From: UTCHB3 sp008363265
GTDB taxonomy: Bacteria > Bacteroidota > Ignavibacteria > Ignavibacteriales > Ignavibacteriaceae
Assembly: GCA_045863055.1 (NCBI GenBank)
Contig: BTUW01000001.1
Location: 310,001-374,000, forward strand
Reading direction: 5' to 3'
Length of the DNA: 64,000 nt
This document shows, piece by piece, positions 1 through 7,995 of the stretch. Under the pieces are notes generated by a model. The model searched no databases. It worked only from the letters and a program-made list of their open reading frames with translations, and was not told the DNA's origin. The position numbers and the translations under genes are program-made. Every line of letters starts with the position of its first letter. Position 1 is the stretch's first letter.

Positions 1-1185
1 GAGCGGTTCAGAATATTCTCCGGTAAGCTGCCTGACTCATACAAAGAGGATCTTTTCAAAACCAAAGAGATTCTTGACCGCCTTCCATTTATTTACAGAA
101 GACTCTTCGATGGTACCTCCCTCGAGTCATCGGAATTCTTCAAGGGAGAACAGGACCTTAGAAGCCTCATTGAGAGAGCCCAGACACGTTTCCGCTCTCA
201 CCTCCCCTCTTCGATACTTATTACAGGAGCACCGGGATCGGGCAAGACCTCTTATATTAATTTTATCAAAAACGAGGTTTTCCGTCCGGGTGACTACCTT
301 GAGTTTCACTTCGTTGAGCGGATCAGCACAGTCGATGAGCTCAGATCGCTCCTGTCACAGGCAATGGGATACAACGAGCTAAAATCGATCGACTCAATAA
401 TTCTCGACCTTAATGAAAGGTTCAGAAATAAATTCGTCCTGCTCGTAAACATCCACAAAATATTTTTAAGGACCGTTGATGGCTTTGGGGCACTTCACGC
501 AATGCTCCACATCATCTCCATGACGAACAGTAACATAATCTGGATCGCGACTGCACAAAGCATAGCCTGGCACTTCATCGGAAGAAACTTCAGGGCTGCA
601 CCTTTGTTCGAGTTCAGAATGGCTCTTGAAGACCTTAACCGCGACAGGATGAAGGATATCATCCTTAAACGACAGGAAACCGCCGGGTTCACTTTCAAAT
701 TCGCCAAGGACGATCTATATCTGCTCAGAAAAAAGTTTTTCAGTTCGTCGAAAATGGTTGAGGAACAGACATATCTCAGCAGGATATACTTCGACCGGCT
801 GACAGAATACTCAGGCGGTAATATCGTCGCCGGAATGAATTACTGGCTGAATTCGATCGTGAAGATCGAAGAGAACACCCTCACGATCCGGACATATCAG
901 CCATATCCCTACATCGACCTTTCGATCCTTGACCTGAAAACAATGACCGCACTTCATGCCGTCATACTTCACGGCGGACTGAAGCGCAGCCACCTCGCTG
1001 AATCTCTGAACATTCCTGAGAAGGAAGCCGGAGAAATACTCAACAAACTCTATTCAATGGGGATACTCAGGATTGGCGAACTAACAAAAAGCCATGACTA
1101 TTACTACACCAACAAGTTCAAGTTCAAATCGATCGAGCGGGAACTGATCCGGAGAAACCTGTTACCCGGAGAGGCGGAGGACTGA
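1..1185 (+). CDS. ATPase with P-loop and C-terminal winged-helix-like region (5' truncated)
   Basis: The reading frame is open from the first base, so the gene starts left of the window; 394 residues are visible. A Walker A motif GAPGSGKT lies at visible residues 76-83. A hydrophobic strand followed by NIHKIF sits where Walker B is expected but has Asn instead of the usual Asp. IIWIATAQS resembles a sensor-1 strand. The last ~90 residues (SHLAESLNIPEKEAGEILNK and onward) read like a winged-helix DNA-binding or regulatory domain. It ends 2 nt before the MscS channel gene, so the two are probably co-transcribed. The overall shape is that of STAND/Orc1-like AAA+ proteins. The substrate or DNA target is unknown. 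Confidence 0.7.
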   Translation, partial: ERFRIFSGKLPDSYKEDLFKTKEILDRLPFIYRRLFDGTSLESSEFFKGEQDLRSLIERAQTRFRSHLPSSILITGAPGSGKTSYINFIKNEVFRPGDYLEFHFVERISTVDELRSLLSQAMGYNELKSIDSIILDLNERFRNKFVLLVNIHKIFLRTVDGFGALHAMLHIISMTNSNIIWIATAQSIAWHFIGRNFRAAPLFEFRMALEDLNRDRMKDIILKRQETAGFTFKFAKDDLYLLRKKFFSSSKMVEEQTYLSRIYFDRLTEYSGGNIVAGMNYWLNSIVKIEENTLTIRTYQPYPYIDLSILDLKTMTALHAVILHGGLKRSHLAESLNIPEKEAGEILNKLYSMGILRIGELTKSHDYYYTNKFKFKSIERELIRRNLLPGEAED

Positions 1186-1187
1186 TC

Positions 1188-2240
1188 ATGAAACTGTTGT
1201 TATTACTCCTGCTTATGATCCCGCTTCAGGCGCAACAGCCCGGAGAGCGTAATAAACCTGTGGATGTGCAGCCCGATTCAGCCACCGTGGCCGATACTAC
1301 AGTTTCAGCCGATTCACTCTTCAGGATAGATACGATCTTTGTGATCGATACCGTCCGGCTGACAGAAAAAGCTGATACCACAGAGAAGAAGCTGGAACCT
1401 ACTTTCATATTTATCGATTCGACCTCAAACGGACTCCCTTCATTCGGTGACATGGTTAATTCGCTGAATCCGGTGCGACAGATAGGTATCTTCCGGTTCG
1501 CGCTTATGATCTTCATCGTAGCAGTGGCCTCCGCACTATCAGTTGCCCTGACATCTTTCAAGAGATACGCGGCGATAAGAAAACAGAATGGCAGAACGAT
1601 TAAAAAGTTCCTCCCTCTTCTGAACTGGGCCATCTGGTTCCTGGCCGCGTTCCTGATCCTGCGTTTGGTCTTTCTGAACACTCAACTCCTTGTGGTCTTT
1701 CTGATCGTGCTCACAGGAGTTATCCTCGGGGTTGCAGCACTTCCCCTTGTACGTAATCTTCTGGGAAGGATATTCATCCTCTCAGGCAACATGTTCAGCA
1801 TCGATGACTATATAAAAACATCTGTCGCGAAAGGTTTTGTAAAGGAGATCGGCTGGAAGCATATCACGATACTGAATGACGAAGGATCGGCAATATTCAT
1901 ACCGAACTCATATTTCATCGAGAACACCTTTGAGAACATAAGCCGCGGTAAAAAAGAGGAATTGGTGTCACTCGATTTCGATTTCCCTTCTTCATACGAT
2001 CCCGGCACCATCCTCCGGATACTGAAGGATGCCGCGGTGTCGAATCCGTTCCTTTTTGTCAATATCGAACCCGAAGTATTTATTAAGAAGGTTGACTTCT
2101 TAAATGGCCGGTTTACCGTAAGAGTAAACATGTATCTCTATGATTCGGCTTATATTGACGAGTTGTACGACGCGATGAACCAGTCGGTTCTGAAAAAATT
2201 GAGACCATATAGAAGCGAGATTGACATTCATGGAGATTAA
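1188..2240 (+). CDS. MscS-family mechanosensitive channel
   Basis: 350 residues. A signal peptide (about 1-17) is followed by an Asp/Thr-rich periplasmic stretch to ~95, then three hydrophobic segments at about 100-122, 143-163 and 166-188. The third is Gly/Ala rich and runs into a LPLVRNLLGRIFIL-type stretch, as in the MscS pore helix, followed by the beta domain (FSIDDYIKT, GFVKEIGWKHITILNDEG, FIPNSYF). The family opens under membrane tension to release solutes in hypo-osmotic shock. It lies between an ATPase gene (2 nt upstream) and a K+ uptake gene (overlapping by 11 nt), which fits an osmotic or ionic homeostasis operon. A cleavable N-terminal extension is common in larger MscS members. 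Confidence 0.85.
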   Translation: MKLLLLLLLMIPLQAQQPGERNKPVDVQPDSATVADTTVSADSLFRIDTIFVIDTVRLTEKADTTEKKLEPTFIFIDSTSNGLPSFGDMVNSLNPVRQIGIFRFALMIFIVAVASALSVALTSFKRYAAIRKQNGRTIKKFLPLLNWAIWFLAAFLILRLVFLNTQLLVVFLIVLTGVILGVAALPLVRNLLGRIFILSGNMFSIDDYIKTSVAKGFVKEIGWKHITILNDEGSAIFIPNSYFIENTFENISRGKKEELVSLDFDFPSSYDPGTILRILKDAAVSNPFLFVNIEPEVFIKKVDFLNGRFTVRVNMYLYDSAYIDELYDAMNQSVLKKLRPYRSEIDIHGD

Positions 2241-4008
2241 AGAGATCAAACACCGCAACCCCCTTCTGTGGTGGCTCAGGATATTCCTGGTAGTCTCTGC
2301 GGCGGTGGGTTTCGTCACGATCATTCTGGAACACGGGTTCCGCCTTAACTTCGTTGAGGAAGTGATCATCAATGCCCTCTCGATCGGGGTGGTGGCTATC
2401 TTTGTCATCTACCAGCTTGTAAATTTTTACTATGCGGAGAACAAACTTTCCTTCCTCCGGGCACATCTCTTCGAGACCCTGGTAATTGTCTTTCTGCTCG
2501 TTGAAGGTGTACTAACACTTCTTGGCATGAGTATCATTCAGAATGTCGGAAACACACTTAATATTAAGAATCTGACATTTCTCTACGTGGTGCTCGCCCA
2601 GATATACATTGTTCTCGGAATCATCCTCGGAGCGGTCAGGTACAATCAGAAGATACTCGAATCGAAGATCCACCCGGCCAGGCTCTTCATGCTCAGTTTC
2701 GCCGGAACAATTCTCGCGGGTGCACTCCTGTTAATGCTGCCTGCAGCTTCAAACCTCCCGGGTGGTACAAGATTTGTCGATGCGCTTTTTACCTCGACCA
2801 GCGCGGTCTGCGTTACAGGTTTGACTGTCCTTGATACCGCGAAAGATTTTACACGGTTCGGACAAGTGGTGATCATGCTCCTCTTCCAGATCGGCGGTTT
2901 GGGATTGATGACCTTCACGACATTCTTTGCCCTCTTCCTCTCTGGAGGTCTGGGAATAAAGGAGAAGTTCATACTCCGTGAAATGATGCATGAAGACAAC
3001 GTCGGTGCCATAGGCAGGGTGCTCTCAAGTCTGGTGCTTCTCACTTTTACCCTCGAGGCAATTGGAGCGGGGTTTATTTTTTATTCCATCCGCGATTTCT
3101 ACCCGGGAGATACCGGTGAGGCGATTTTCTCCAGCGTGTTCCATGCGGTCTCCGGCTTCTGTAATGCAGGCTTCTCGATCTACTCTGCAAACCTTGCCGA
3201 TCCTATAGCCCAGAACAACTATATATTTACTACTACAGTAAGTCTTCTGATCATCCTCGGCGGTATCGGTTTCACTACCCTGCTCGGGATGCCGAAATAT
3301 CTGAAGGTTAACAGGGAACCACTCTTCGCCCGTTTGAACATGTCTCTGCAGGTAAAGATAGTTTTCGTTACTACTTTCATCCTGATCATAATGGGGACCG
3401 TCACTACCTATGTACTTGAACTCAACGCGTCACTGAAAAATTTTGAATCAGGTCCGGCTTTCTTTCACTCCTATTTTCAGGCTGTTTCTGCGCGGACCGC
3501 CGGATTCAATACGATCGATATCTCGGCATTCACCGACCCGACCACATTCTTTTACTGCTTTCTTATGTTCATCGGTGCATCACCGGGCGGTACCGGTGGC
3601 GGTATCAAAACCACGACTTTCGCCATAGTTTTCCTTTCGGTATGGATGTACCGAAACAGTACCCGGGATCTCAGAATTCAGAAGAGAACAATACCCCCCG
3701 AGATCATGAACCTCGCTTTTATGATCTTCTGGCTCTCCATCCTCTATATTCTGCTCGGGGTTTTCCTCCTGAGTATTTCTGAGCCGGGAGTTAAATTCGT
3801 CGACCTGATGTTCGAGGCTTTCAGTGCCGCGGGAACTGTGGGACTCTCGAAGGGAGTCTCCCCCAATCTGTCCGATTTCGGTAAAGTGGTGGATATTCTT
3901 CTGATGTATATTGGCAGGATAGGGCCGCTGACGATAATCTTTAGTTTTATGAAAGAGCGCGACAGCAGTCGCTTCTCATACCCCAACGACAATATTGCAA
4001 TGTTATAA
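2230..4008 (+). CDS. TrkH/KtrB-family K+ transporter with N-terminal membrane extension
   Basis: Membrane subunit of a Trk/Ktr potassium uptake system. Four selectivity-filter loops are readable: CVTGLTV (~195), CNAGFS (~310), RTAGFNT (~423) and GTVGLSKG (~534), each with the conserved Gly. The ATG at 2230 is chosen over an in-frame TTG at 2221; both overlap the MscS gene. At 592 residues it exceeds a typical KtrB (~450). The surplus is ~140 N-terminal residues with about four hydrophobic segments, including a basic and aromatic stretch (NFYYAENKLSFLRAHLFE) that resembles an S2-S3 linker of voltage-sensor-like modules. The cytoplasmic partner TrkA follows 15 nt downstream. Confidence 0.9.
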   Translation: MEIKEIKHRNPLLWWLRIFLVVSAAVGFVTIILEHGFRLNFVEEVIINALSIGVVAIFVIYQLVNFYYAENKLSFLRAHLFETLVIVFLLVEGVLTLLGMSIIQNVGNTLNIKNLTFLYVVLAQIYIVLGIILGAVRYNQKILESKIHPARLFMLSFAGTILAGALLLMLPAASNLPGGTRFVDALFTSTSAVCVTGLTVLDTAKDFTRFGQVVIMLLFQIGGLGLMTFTTFFALFLSGGLGIKEKFILREMMHEDNVGAIGRVLSSLVLLTFTLEAIGAGFIFYSIRDFYPGDTGEAIFSSVFHAVSGFCNAGFSIYSANLADPIAQNNYIFTTTVSLLIILGGIGFTTLLGMPKYLKVNREPLFARLNMSLQVKIVFVTTFILIIMGTVTTYVLELNASLKNFESGPAFFHSYFQAVSARTAGFNTIDISAFTDPTTFFYCFLMFIGASPGGTGGGIKTTTFAIVFLSVWMYRNSTRDLRIQKRTIPPEIMNLAFMIFWLSILYILLGVFLLSISEPGVKFVDLMFEAFSAAGTVGLSKGVSPNLSDFGKVVDILLMYIGRIGPLTIIFSFMKERDSSRFSYPNDNIAML

Positions 4009-4023
4009 TTGTGAGGAACCAAA

Positions 4024-4713
4024 TTGAAAAAGAAATATGTAGTTATCGGACTCGGCGATCTTGGTAGCAGGATCGCGATGGCCCTCGGATCAACAAATGC
4101 TGAAGTGCTGGCCATCGATGTTGACGCCGATGCCGTCGAGGATGTCAAGGAACATGTCTCTACTGCCGTAAAGGCCGATTCGACCGATGAAAAGGCACTC
4201 CTAAGTCTTGGAATCGACAAAACAGTCGACGCCGCAATAATCAGTATCGGTCCCGACAAGTTTGAAAACACAGTGCTTACCGCGGTTCTGCTGCTGCAGA
4301 ATAATGTAAAAAAGGTGGTCGCACGGGCTTCTTCCAAACTTCAGGAGAAGATCCTTAAGACACTTGGCGTCCACCAGGTATTGATACCTGAACATCAGAT
4401 CGCTCTGCAGATCGTGAATCTGGTGACCAGCAGCGATGTGATCGACATGGTCGGACTCGGTGATGACTACAAGATAGTTCACCTCAGAACCCCGGCGGCA
4501 TTCATCGGGAAAAGCCTGCAGGAACTCGATCTCCGTATAAGGTATAATGTCAACCTGATCACAATTAAGCGCGACGAGACAGTGGTTATCGGTGATCAAA
4601 AAGAGACGAAAGAAGTGATCTACGGTGTCCCCACCGCTTCAACTATACTTGAAGCCCGTGATATCCTCATTGTTTTCGGACGTGACAAGGATATAAGGAA
4701 GATCATCGATTGA
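4024..4713 (+). CDS. TrkA/KtrA-type RCK regulatory subunit
   Basis: 229 residues starting at TTG. An N-terminal Rossmann RCK_N domain begins with VVIGLGDLGSRIA (GxGxxG at about 9-14), then an acidic end of beta-2 (AIDVDADAVED) for nucleotide binding. RCK_C follows (HLRTPAAFIGKSLQELDLR). These subunits bind NAD(H) or ATP/ADP and gate the TrkH/KtrB membrane subunit encoded just upstream. The stop codon overlaps the ATG of the next gene by one base (TGATG), so translation is probably coupled. No ATG lies near the start; the TTG gives the canonical N-terminus MKKKYVVIG. Confidence 0.92.
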   Translation: MKKKYVVIGLGDLGSRIAMALGSTNAEVLAIDVDADAVEDVKEHVSTAVKADSTDEKALLSLGIDKTVDAAIISIGPDKFENTVLTAVLLLQNNVKKVVARASSKLQEKILKTLGVHQVLIPEHQIALQIVNLVTSSDVIDMVGLGDDYKIVHLRTPAAFIGKSLQELDLRIRYNVNLITIKRDETVVIGDQKETKEVIYGVPTASTILEARDILIVFGRDKDIRKIID

Positions 4714-5672
4714 TGAGCGAATTCCCCACCGCTGATTCGATAGTTGAGGCCCACGAAAGAATATCGGGATATATTCACCGTACGCCTGTACTCACCTCCC
4801 GGAGTCTTAATGCACTGACAGGTGCCGAACTCTTCTTCAAGTGTGAAAATATGCAGAGGGGCGGGGCTTTCAAGGCAAGGGGTGCTTTTAATGCTTCCCT
4901 CTCCCTCACGCCTGAAGAGAGGAAAAACGGTATCGCAACCCACTCCTCGGGAAACCATGCCACAGCGCTCAGTCTGGCAGGTCAAACCCTCGGTGTACCG
5001 GCTTATGTTGTTATGCCCTCCAATTCCAAGAAGATCAAAGTTGCTTCCGTGCAGGCATTCGGCGGCAGGATCACATTCTGTGAACCGAATCTTAAGGCCC
5101 GTGAGGAGACACTCGCTCAAGTGATCTCCGAAACCGGTGCCGCCTTCATCCCTCCATATGATGACTACCGCATTATCCGTGGGCAGGCCACCGCAGCAAA
5201 AGAACTTGTCGAGGATATCCCCGGCCTTGAAAGGGTTATCGCCCCCGTGGGAGGTGGCGGTCTGCTTGCAGGCACTGCCCTTTCATCGCGCTATTTTGGT
5301 AAGAATATCGAAGTTTTCGCGGCAGAACCGGAAGGAGCCAACGATGCATGGAAGTCGATGCAGGCCGGGTGTATTGTCCCTTCTGTAAACCCTGATACCT
5401 TTTCCGATGGCTTGCTTACATCACTCGGCACAAGAAATTTCCCGGTTATCAAAGAACTGGTCCAAGAGATAATTACCGTCAGCGACCGTGAGATAATCGC
5501 GGCTATGCGACTCATCTGGGAAAGACTTAAAATAGTGGCAGAACCAAGCTCGGCCACCGTTCTCGCCGCCGTTATCAAAGCCCCGCACCATTTCTCCGGA
5601 AAGAGAACCGGTCTTATCCTCTCCGGTGGAAATGTTGACCTCGCGGAGACCGCCCTCTGGTTCAATTCCTGA
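4713..5672 (+). CDS. PLP-dependent threonine/serine dehydratase-like enzyme
   Basis: 319 residues from the ATG at 4713. Fold-type II PLP enzyme: Schiff-base Lys54 in GGAFKARGA, the SSGNHATAL substrate/cofactor loop at 78-86, and the glycine-rich phosphate cup GGGGLLAG at ~178-185. Length and motifs fit catabolic threonine dehydratase or serine racemase; there is no C-terminal ACT domain as in biosynthetic IlvA. Expected chemistry is deamination of L-Thr or L-Ser to 2-oxo acids, or racemisation of serine; these cannot be told apart here. It is translationally coupled to trkA, but a functional link to K+ uptake is not obvious. Confidence 0.88.
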   Translation: MSEFPTADSIVEAHERISGYIHRTPVLTSRSLNALTGAELFFKCENMQRGGAFKARGAFNASLSLTPEERKNGIATHSSGNHATALSLAGQTLGVPAYVVMPSNSKKIKVASVQAFGGRITFCEPNLKAREETLAQVISETGAAFIPPYDDYRIIRGQATAAKELVEDIPGLERVIAPVGGGGLLAGTALSSRYFGKNIEVFAAEPEGANDAWKSMQAGCIVPSVNPDTFSDGLLTSLGTRNFPVIKELVQEIITVSDREIIAAMRLIWERLKIVAEPSSATVLAAVIKAPHHFSGKRTGLILSGGNVDLAETALWFNS

Positions 5673-5728
5673 CTCCCGCCACCGGAGAGCCACTGCCCTT
5701 CTTCATTTTTTCTTAGCGCCCTTTTTAG

Positions 5729-5736
5729 TATATTTG
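5729..5736 (+). promoter_or_regulatory. Candidate -7 box TATATTTG upstream of tRNA-Leu
   Basis: TATATTTG matches the Bacteroidota TAnnTTTG element and ends 14 nt before the tRNA 5' end. The same octamer occurs at the same distance upstream of tRNA-His. No clear -33/-35 element is seen. Confidence 0.55.
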
Positions 5737-5750
5737 CAAGCTAATTTAAA

Positions 5751-5832
5751 GCGAAAATGGCGAAATTGGTAGACGCGCTAGACTTAGGATCTAGTGGAGA
5801 GATCCGTGGGGGTTCGAGTCCCCCTTTTCGCA
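5751..5832 (+). tRNA. tRNA-Leu (anticodon TAG)
   Basis: An 82-nt class II tRNA. The acceptor stem GCGAAAA (5751-5757) pairs with TTTTCGC (5825-5831), with discriminator A. The anticodon stem CTAGA/TCTAG encloses loop CTTAGGA, anticodon TAG (reads CUA). A long variable arm is present, and the T-arm is GGGGG-TTCGAGT-CCCCC. CCA is not encoded. It lies between the dehydratase and trigger factor genes on the same strand. Confidence 0.95.
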
Positions 5833-5857
5833 CTTCATTTTTAAAACAGAGGTTAGA

Positions 5858-7222
5858 TTGGAAAGAAAAGTCAATCAGTTATCCACTGCTGAACATCAAC
5901 TGGAAGTAACGTTAAGCCCTGAAGAAGCCTCACCACTTATTCAATCCGAAGTTGCAAAAAAAATAGCCACGATCCAGATCCCTGGGTTCAGAAAAGGTAA
6001 AGCACCACGTCACGTGATCAAAAACATGTACGGCGAATCCCTCGAGTACGATGCCGCTGACAAGGTGGCGAACAGAATATTCTGGGATATTGCGAAAGAA
6101 CTTGATCTTAAACCGCTGAACACCCCCGGACTGGTTGATATCAAATACAATCCCGGTGAAGAGCTTTCATTCAAGGTGAATTACGAAATATTCCCCGAAG
6201 TCGAAGTTCTCGGCTACAAAGGCAGCGAGATCGAGATCCCCAAATATGAGGTTACCGATTCACTGATCGATGAAGAGATCAAAAACCTCCTCAGTTCAAA
6301 CGCTTCTTATGAGAACGTTGACAAGGTTGAGGACCCCGCGACCACAATTATCGATATCGATGTTTACAACAGCGAAACTTCCCTCGAAATGGGTACTCCA
6401 AAAGCGATTGAACTCGATTACCCTCTTCTGAGCGAGGCATTTAAGAATAATGCTCCAAACCTGAAGATCGATGATATAATCGAGCCGAAGGATTTCTATT
6501 CAGAGCAGAAACTTATCGATGGCTATGAAAAGACCAATTACAAGTTCATCGTTAAAGGTTTCAGGAAGAAAACCCTCCCTGTGCTCGACGATGAGTTCGT
6601 TCAGAAAATATCTAAAGAATATAAAACTGCCGGTGAACTCCGCGAAGGTATAGCCGCTTACTACAAAGGCTATTACGAGGACATGACCAGCCGCATCTAC
6701 AACTCAAGACTTGAAAAAACGATTCTTGACGCTAACGATATCAAAGTGCCTGCCACTTTTGTGGAGAGGGTTCTCGAATACTTCATAAAAGAAGAAACCG
6801 AAAAGGCTAAAAAAGAGAAGAAACCTCTTCCGAAGAGTGATGATCTCAGAGTTGCCTACAAGCCTTATGCTGAGAAAGAAGCCAAATGGCAGGTGCTCAG
6901 AGAGAATATCATCAGAGTTGAGAACATGATCGTTACTGATGAGTACATCGATGAGATGGTGGCGAAAGAAGTTGAAAGATACAACATCGGCGAAGACATC
7001 CTCAGGGATTACTTCAAAAGTGACAGTGTAAGAAATCAGCTTCTTTATGGCATGCTCGATAAGTTCCTCGGTGAACAGAATCCGAAAAAAGAGATCGATC
7101 CCGATGAATACCGTAAGAAATATGTTGAGAACCATGATCACCATCACCATGATCACGACCATGACCATGATCACCATCACCACGATCACGACCATGACCA
7201 TGATCATGACCATCTGCACTAA
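5858..7222 (+). CDS. tig: Trigger factor chaperone with His/Asp-rich C-terminal tail
   Basis: 454 residues, TTG start preceded by AGAGGT. The ribosome-docking signature GFRKGKAP is at 43-50, as in E. coli trigger factor. A divergent FKBP-like PPIase region occupies roughly 155-245, and the C-terminal chaperone arms run to ~420. It binds nascent chains at the ribosomal exit. The unusual part is the end: residues 426-454 are almost only His and Asp, made of two copies of an 11-residue unit plus a partial third (see the repeat at 7133). Such tails bind divalent metals in other proteins, for example the PPIase SlyD; metal binding here is inference. ClpP follows 56 nt downstream, a common tig-clpP arrangement. 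Confidence 0.93.
   Translation: MERKVNQLSTAEHQLEVTLSPEEASPLIQSEVAKKIATIQIPGFRKGKAPRHVIKNMYGESLEYDAADKVANRIFWDIAKELDLKPLNTPGLVDIKYNPGEELSFKVNYEIFPEVEVLGYKGSEIEIPKYEVTDSLIDEEIKNLLSSNASYENVDKVEDPATTIIDIDVYNSETSLEMGTPKAIELDYPLLSEAFKNNAPNLKIDDIIEPKDFYSEQKLIDGYEKTNYKFIVKGFRKKTLPVLDDEFVQKISKEYKTAGELREGIAAYYKGYYEDMTSRIYNSRLEKTILDANDIKVPATFVERVLEYFIKEETEKAKKEKKPLPKSDDLRVAYKPYAEKEAKWQVLRENIIRVENMIVTDEYIDEMVAKEVERYNIGEDILRDYFKSDSVRNQLLYGMLDKFLGEQNPKKEIDPDEYRKKYVENHDHHHHDHDHDHDHHHHDHDHDHDHDHLH
7133..7219 (+). repeat. Tandem 33-bp repeat encoding the HDHHHHDHDHD tail of trigger factor
   Basis: Two full 33-bp units (7133-7165 and 7166-7198) differ by one synonymous base (CAT/CAC), followed by a partial third (7199-7219, HDHDHLH). 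The near identity at DNA level suggests recent tandem duplication in frame. Confidence 0.9.
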
Positions 7223-7278
7223 CTGAAACGAACTTCGACCCTCTGATGTTATCAGAGTAAAGAAAATTATCTGAAAGA

Positions 7279-7896
7279 ATGAATATGAGCAGCAAAATCG
7301 AAATATACAACCAGCTTGTACCCTACGTTATCGAGCAGACAGGTCGTGGCGAAAGGGGTATGGATATCTATTCGCGCCTTCTCAGGGAGAGGATAATCTT
7401 CCTCGGGACCGCAATCGATGATCATGTAGCCTCTCTTACCATTGCCCAGCTCATCTTTCTCGAGGCTGAGGATTCGACAAAGGATATTTACCTCTATATC
7501 AATTCTCCCGGAGGAAGTGTATCCGCGGGTCTTGCGATCTATGACACCATGAAGTTCATTAAACCCGACGTTGCCACCATTTGCGTGGGACTTGCTGCCA
7601 GTATGGGCGCTGTCCTCCTCGCCGGTGGAGCGGACGGCAAAAGATCAGCACTTCCCCACTCGAAGATCATGATACATCAGCCATGGGTTGGCGGTATCTC
7701 AGGTCAGGCCTCCGATATCGAAATTCAGGCCCGTGAAATGATGAAAACCAGGGATACTCTCTACAAGATACTTTCTGAACATACCGGAAAATCGATAGAG
7801 CAGATCACAAAAGACTGCGACCGCGACTATTTCATGACCTCAGAAGAAGCCGTGGATTACAAACTTATCGACAAGGTTTTCGAGAAACGCAAGTGA
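7279..7896 (+). CDS. clpP: ATP-dependent Clp protease proteolytic subunit
   Basis: 205 residues. Serine peptidase family S14: catalytic Ser108 in GLAASMGAVL, His133 in KIMIHQPWVG, and an Asp in the DCDRD segment (~179-183). YINSPGGSVSAG at 73-84 is the oxyanion/substrate strand. It forms the tetradecameric degradation chamber fed by Clp ATPases. It follows tig on the same strand. Normally clpX comes next, but here a terminator and a VWA gene follow, so the ATPase partner must be encoded elsewhere. An alternative start at ATG 7285 would remove two residues. Confidence 0.96.
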   Translation: MNMSSKIEIYNQLVPYVIEQTGRGERGMDIYSRLLRERIIFLGTAIDDHVASLTIAQLIFLEAEDSTKDIYLYINSPGGSVSAGLAIYDTMKFIKPDVATICVGLAASMGAVLLAGGADGKRSALPHSKIMIHQPWVGGISGQASDIEIQAREMMKTRDTLYKILSEHTGKSIEQITKDCDRDYFMTSEEAVDYKLIDKVFEKRK

Positions 7897-7915
7897 TCTC
7901 ATAAACTGATTTATG

Positions 7916-7947
7916 AAAAAAGCTGCCCCGAAAAGGCAGCTTTTTTT
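7916..7947 (+). terminator. Rho-independent terminator after clpP
   Basis: Stem AGCTGCC / GGCAGCT with loop CCGAAAA, flanked by an A-run upstream and a T-run downstream, 19 nt after the clpP stop. Its symmetry means it could also act on the other strand. Confidence 0.85.
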
Positions 7948-7995
7948 GTTTGTAATAAGTTTGAACGATTATTATTTCAGTCCTGTTACTGAAAT

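Noticed and set aside
6704..7219. Open frame antisense to the trigger factor 3' end, Met/Val/Ile-rich like a membrane protein
   Set aside because: It is the mirror of the His/Asp repeat codons; it lies fully inside tig and has no start context.
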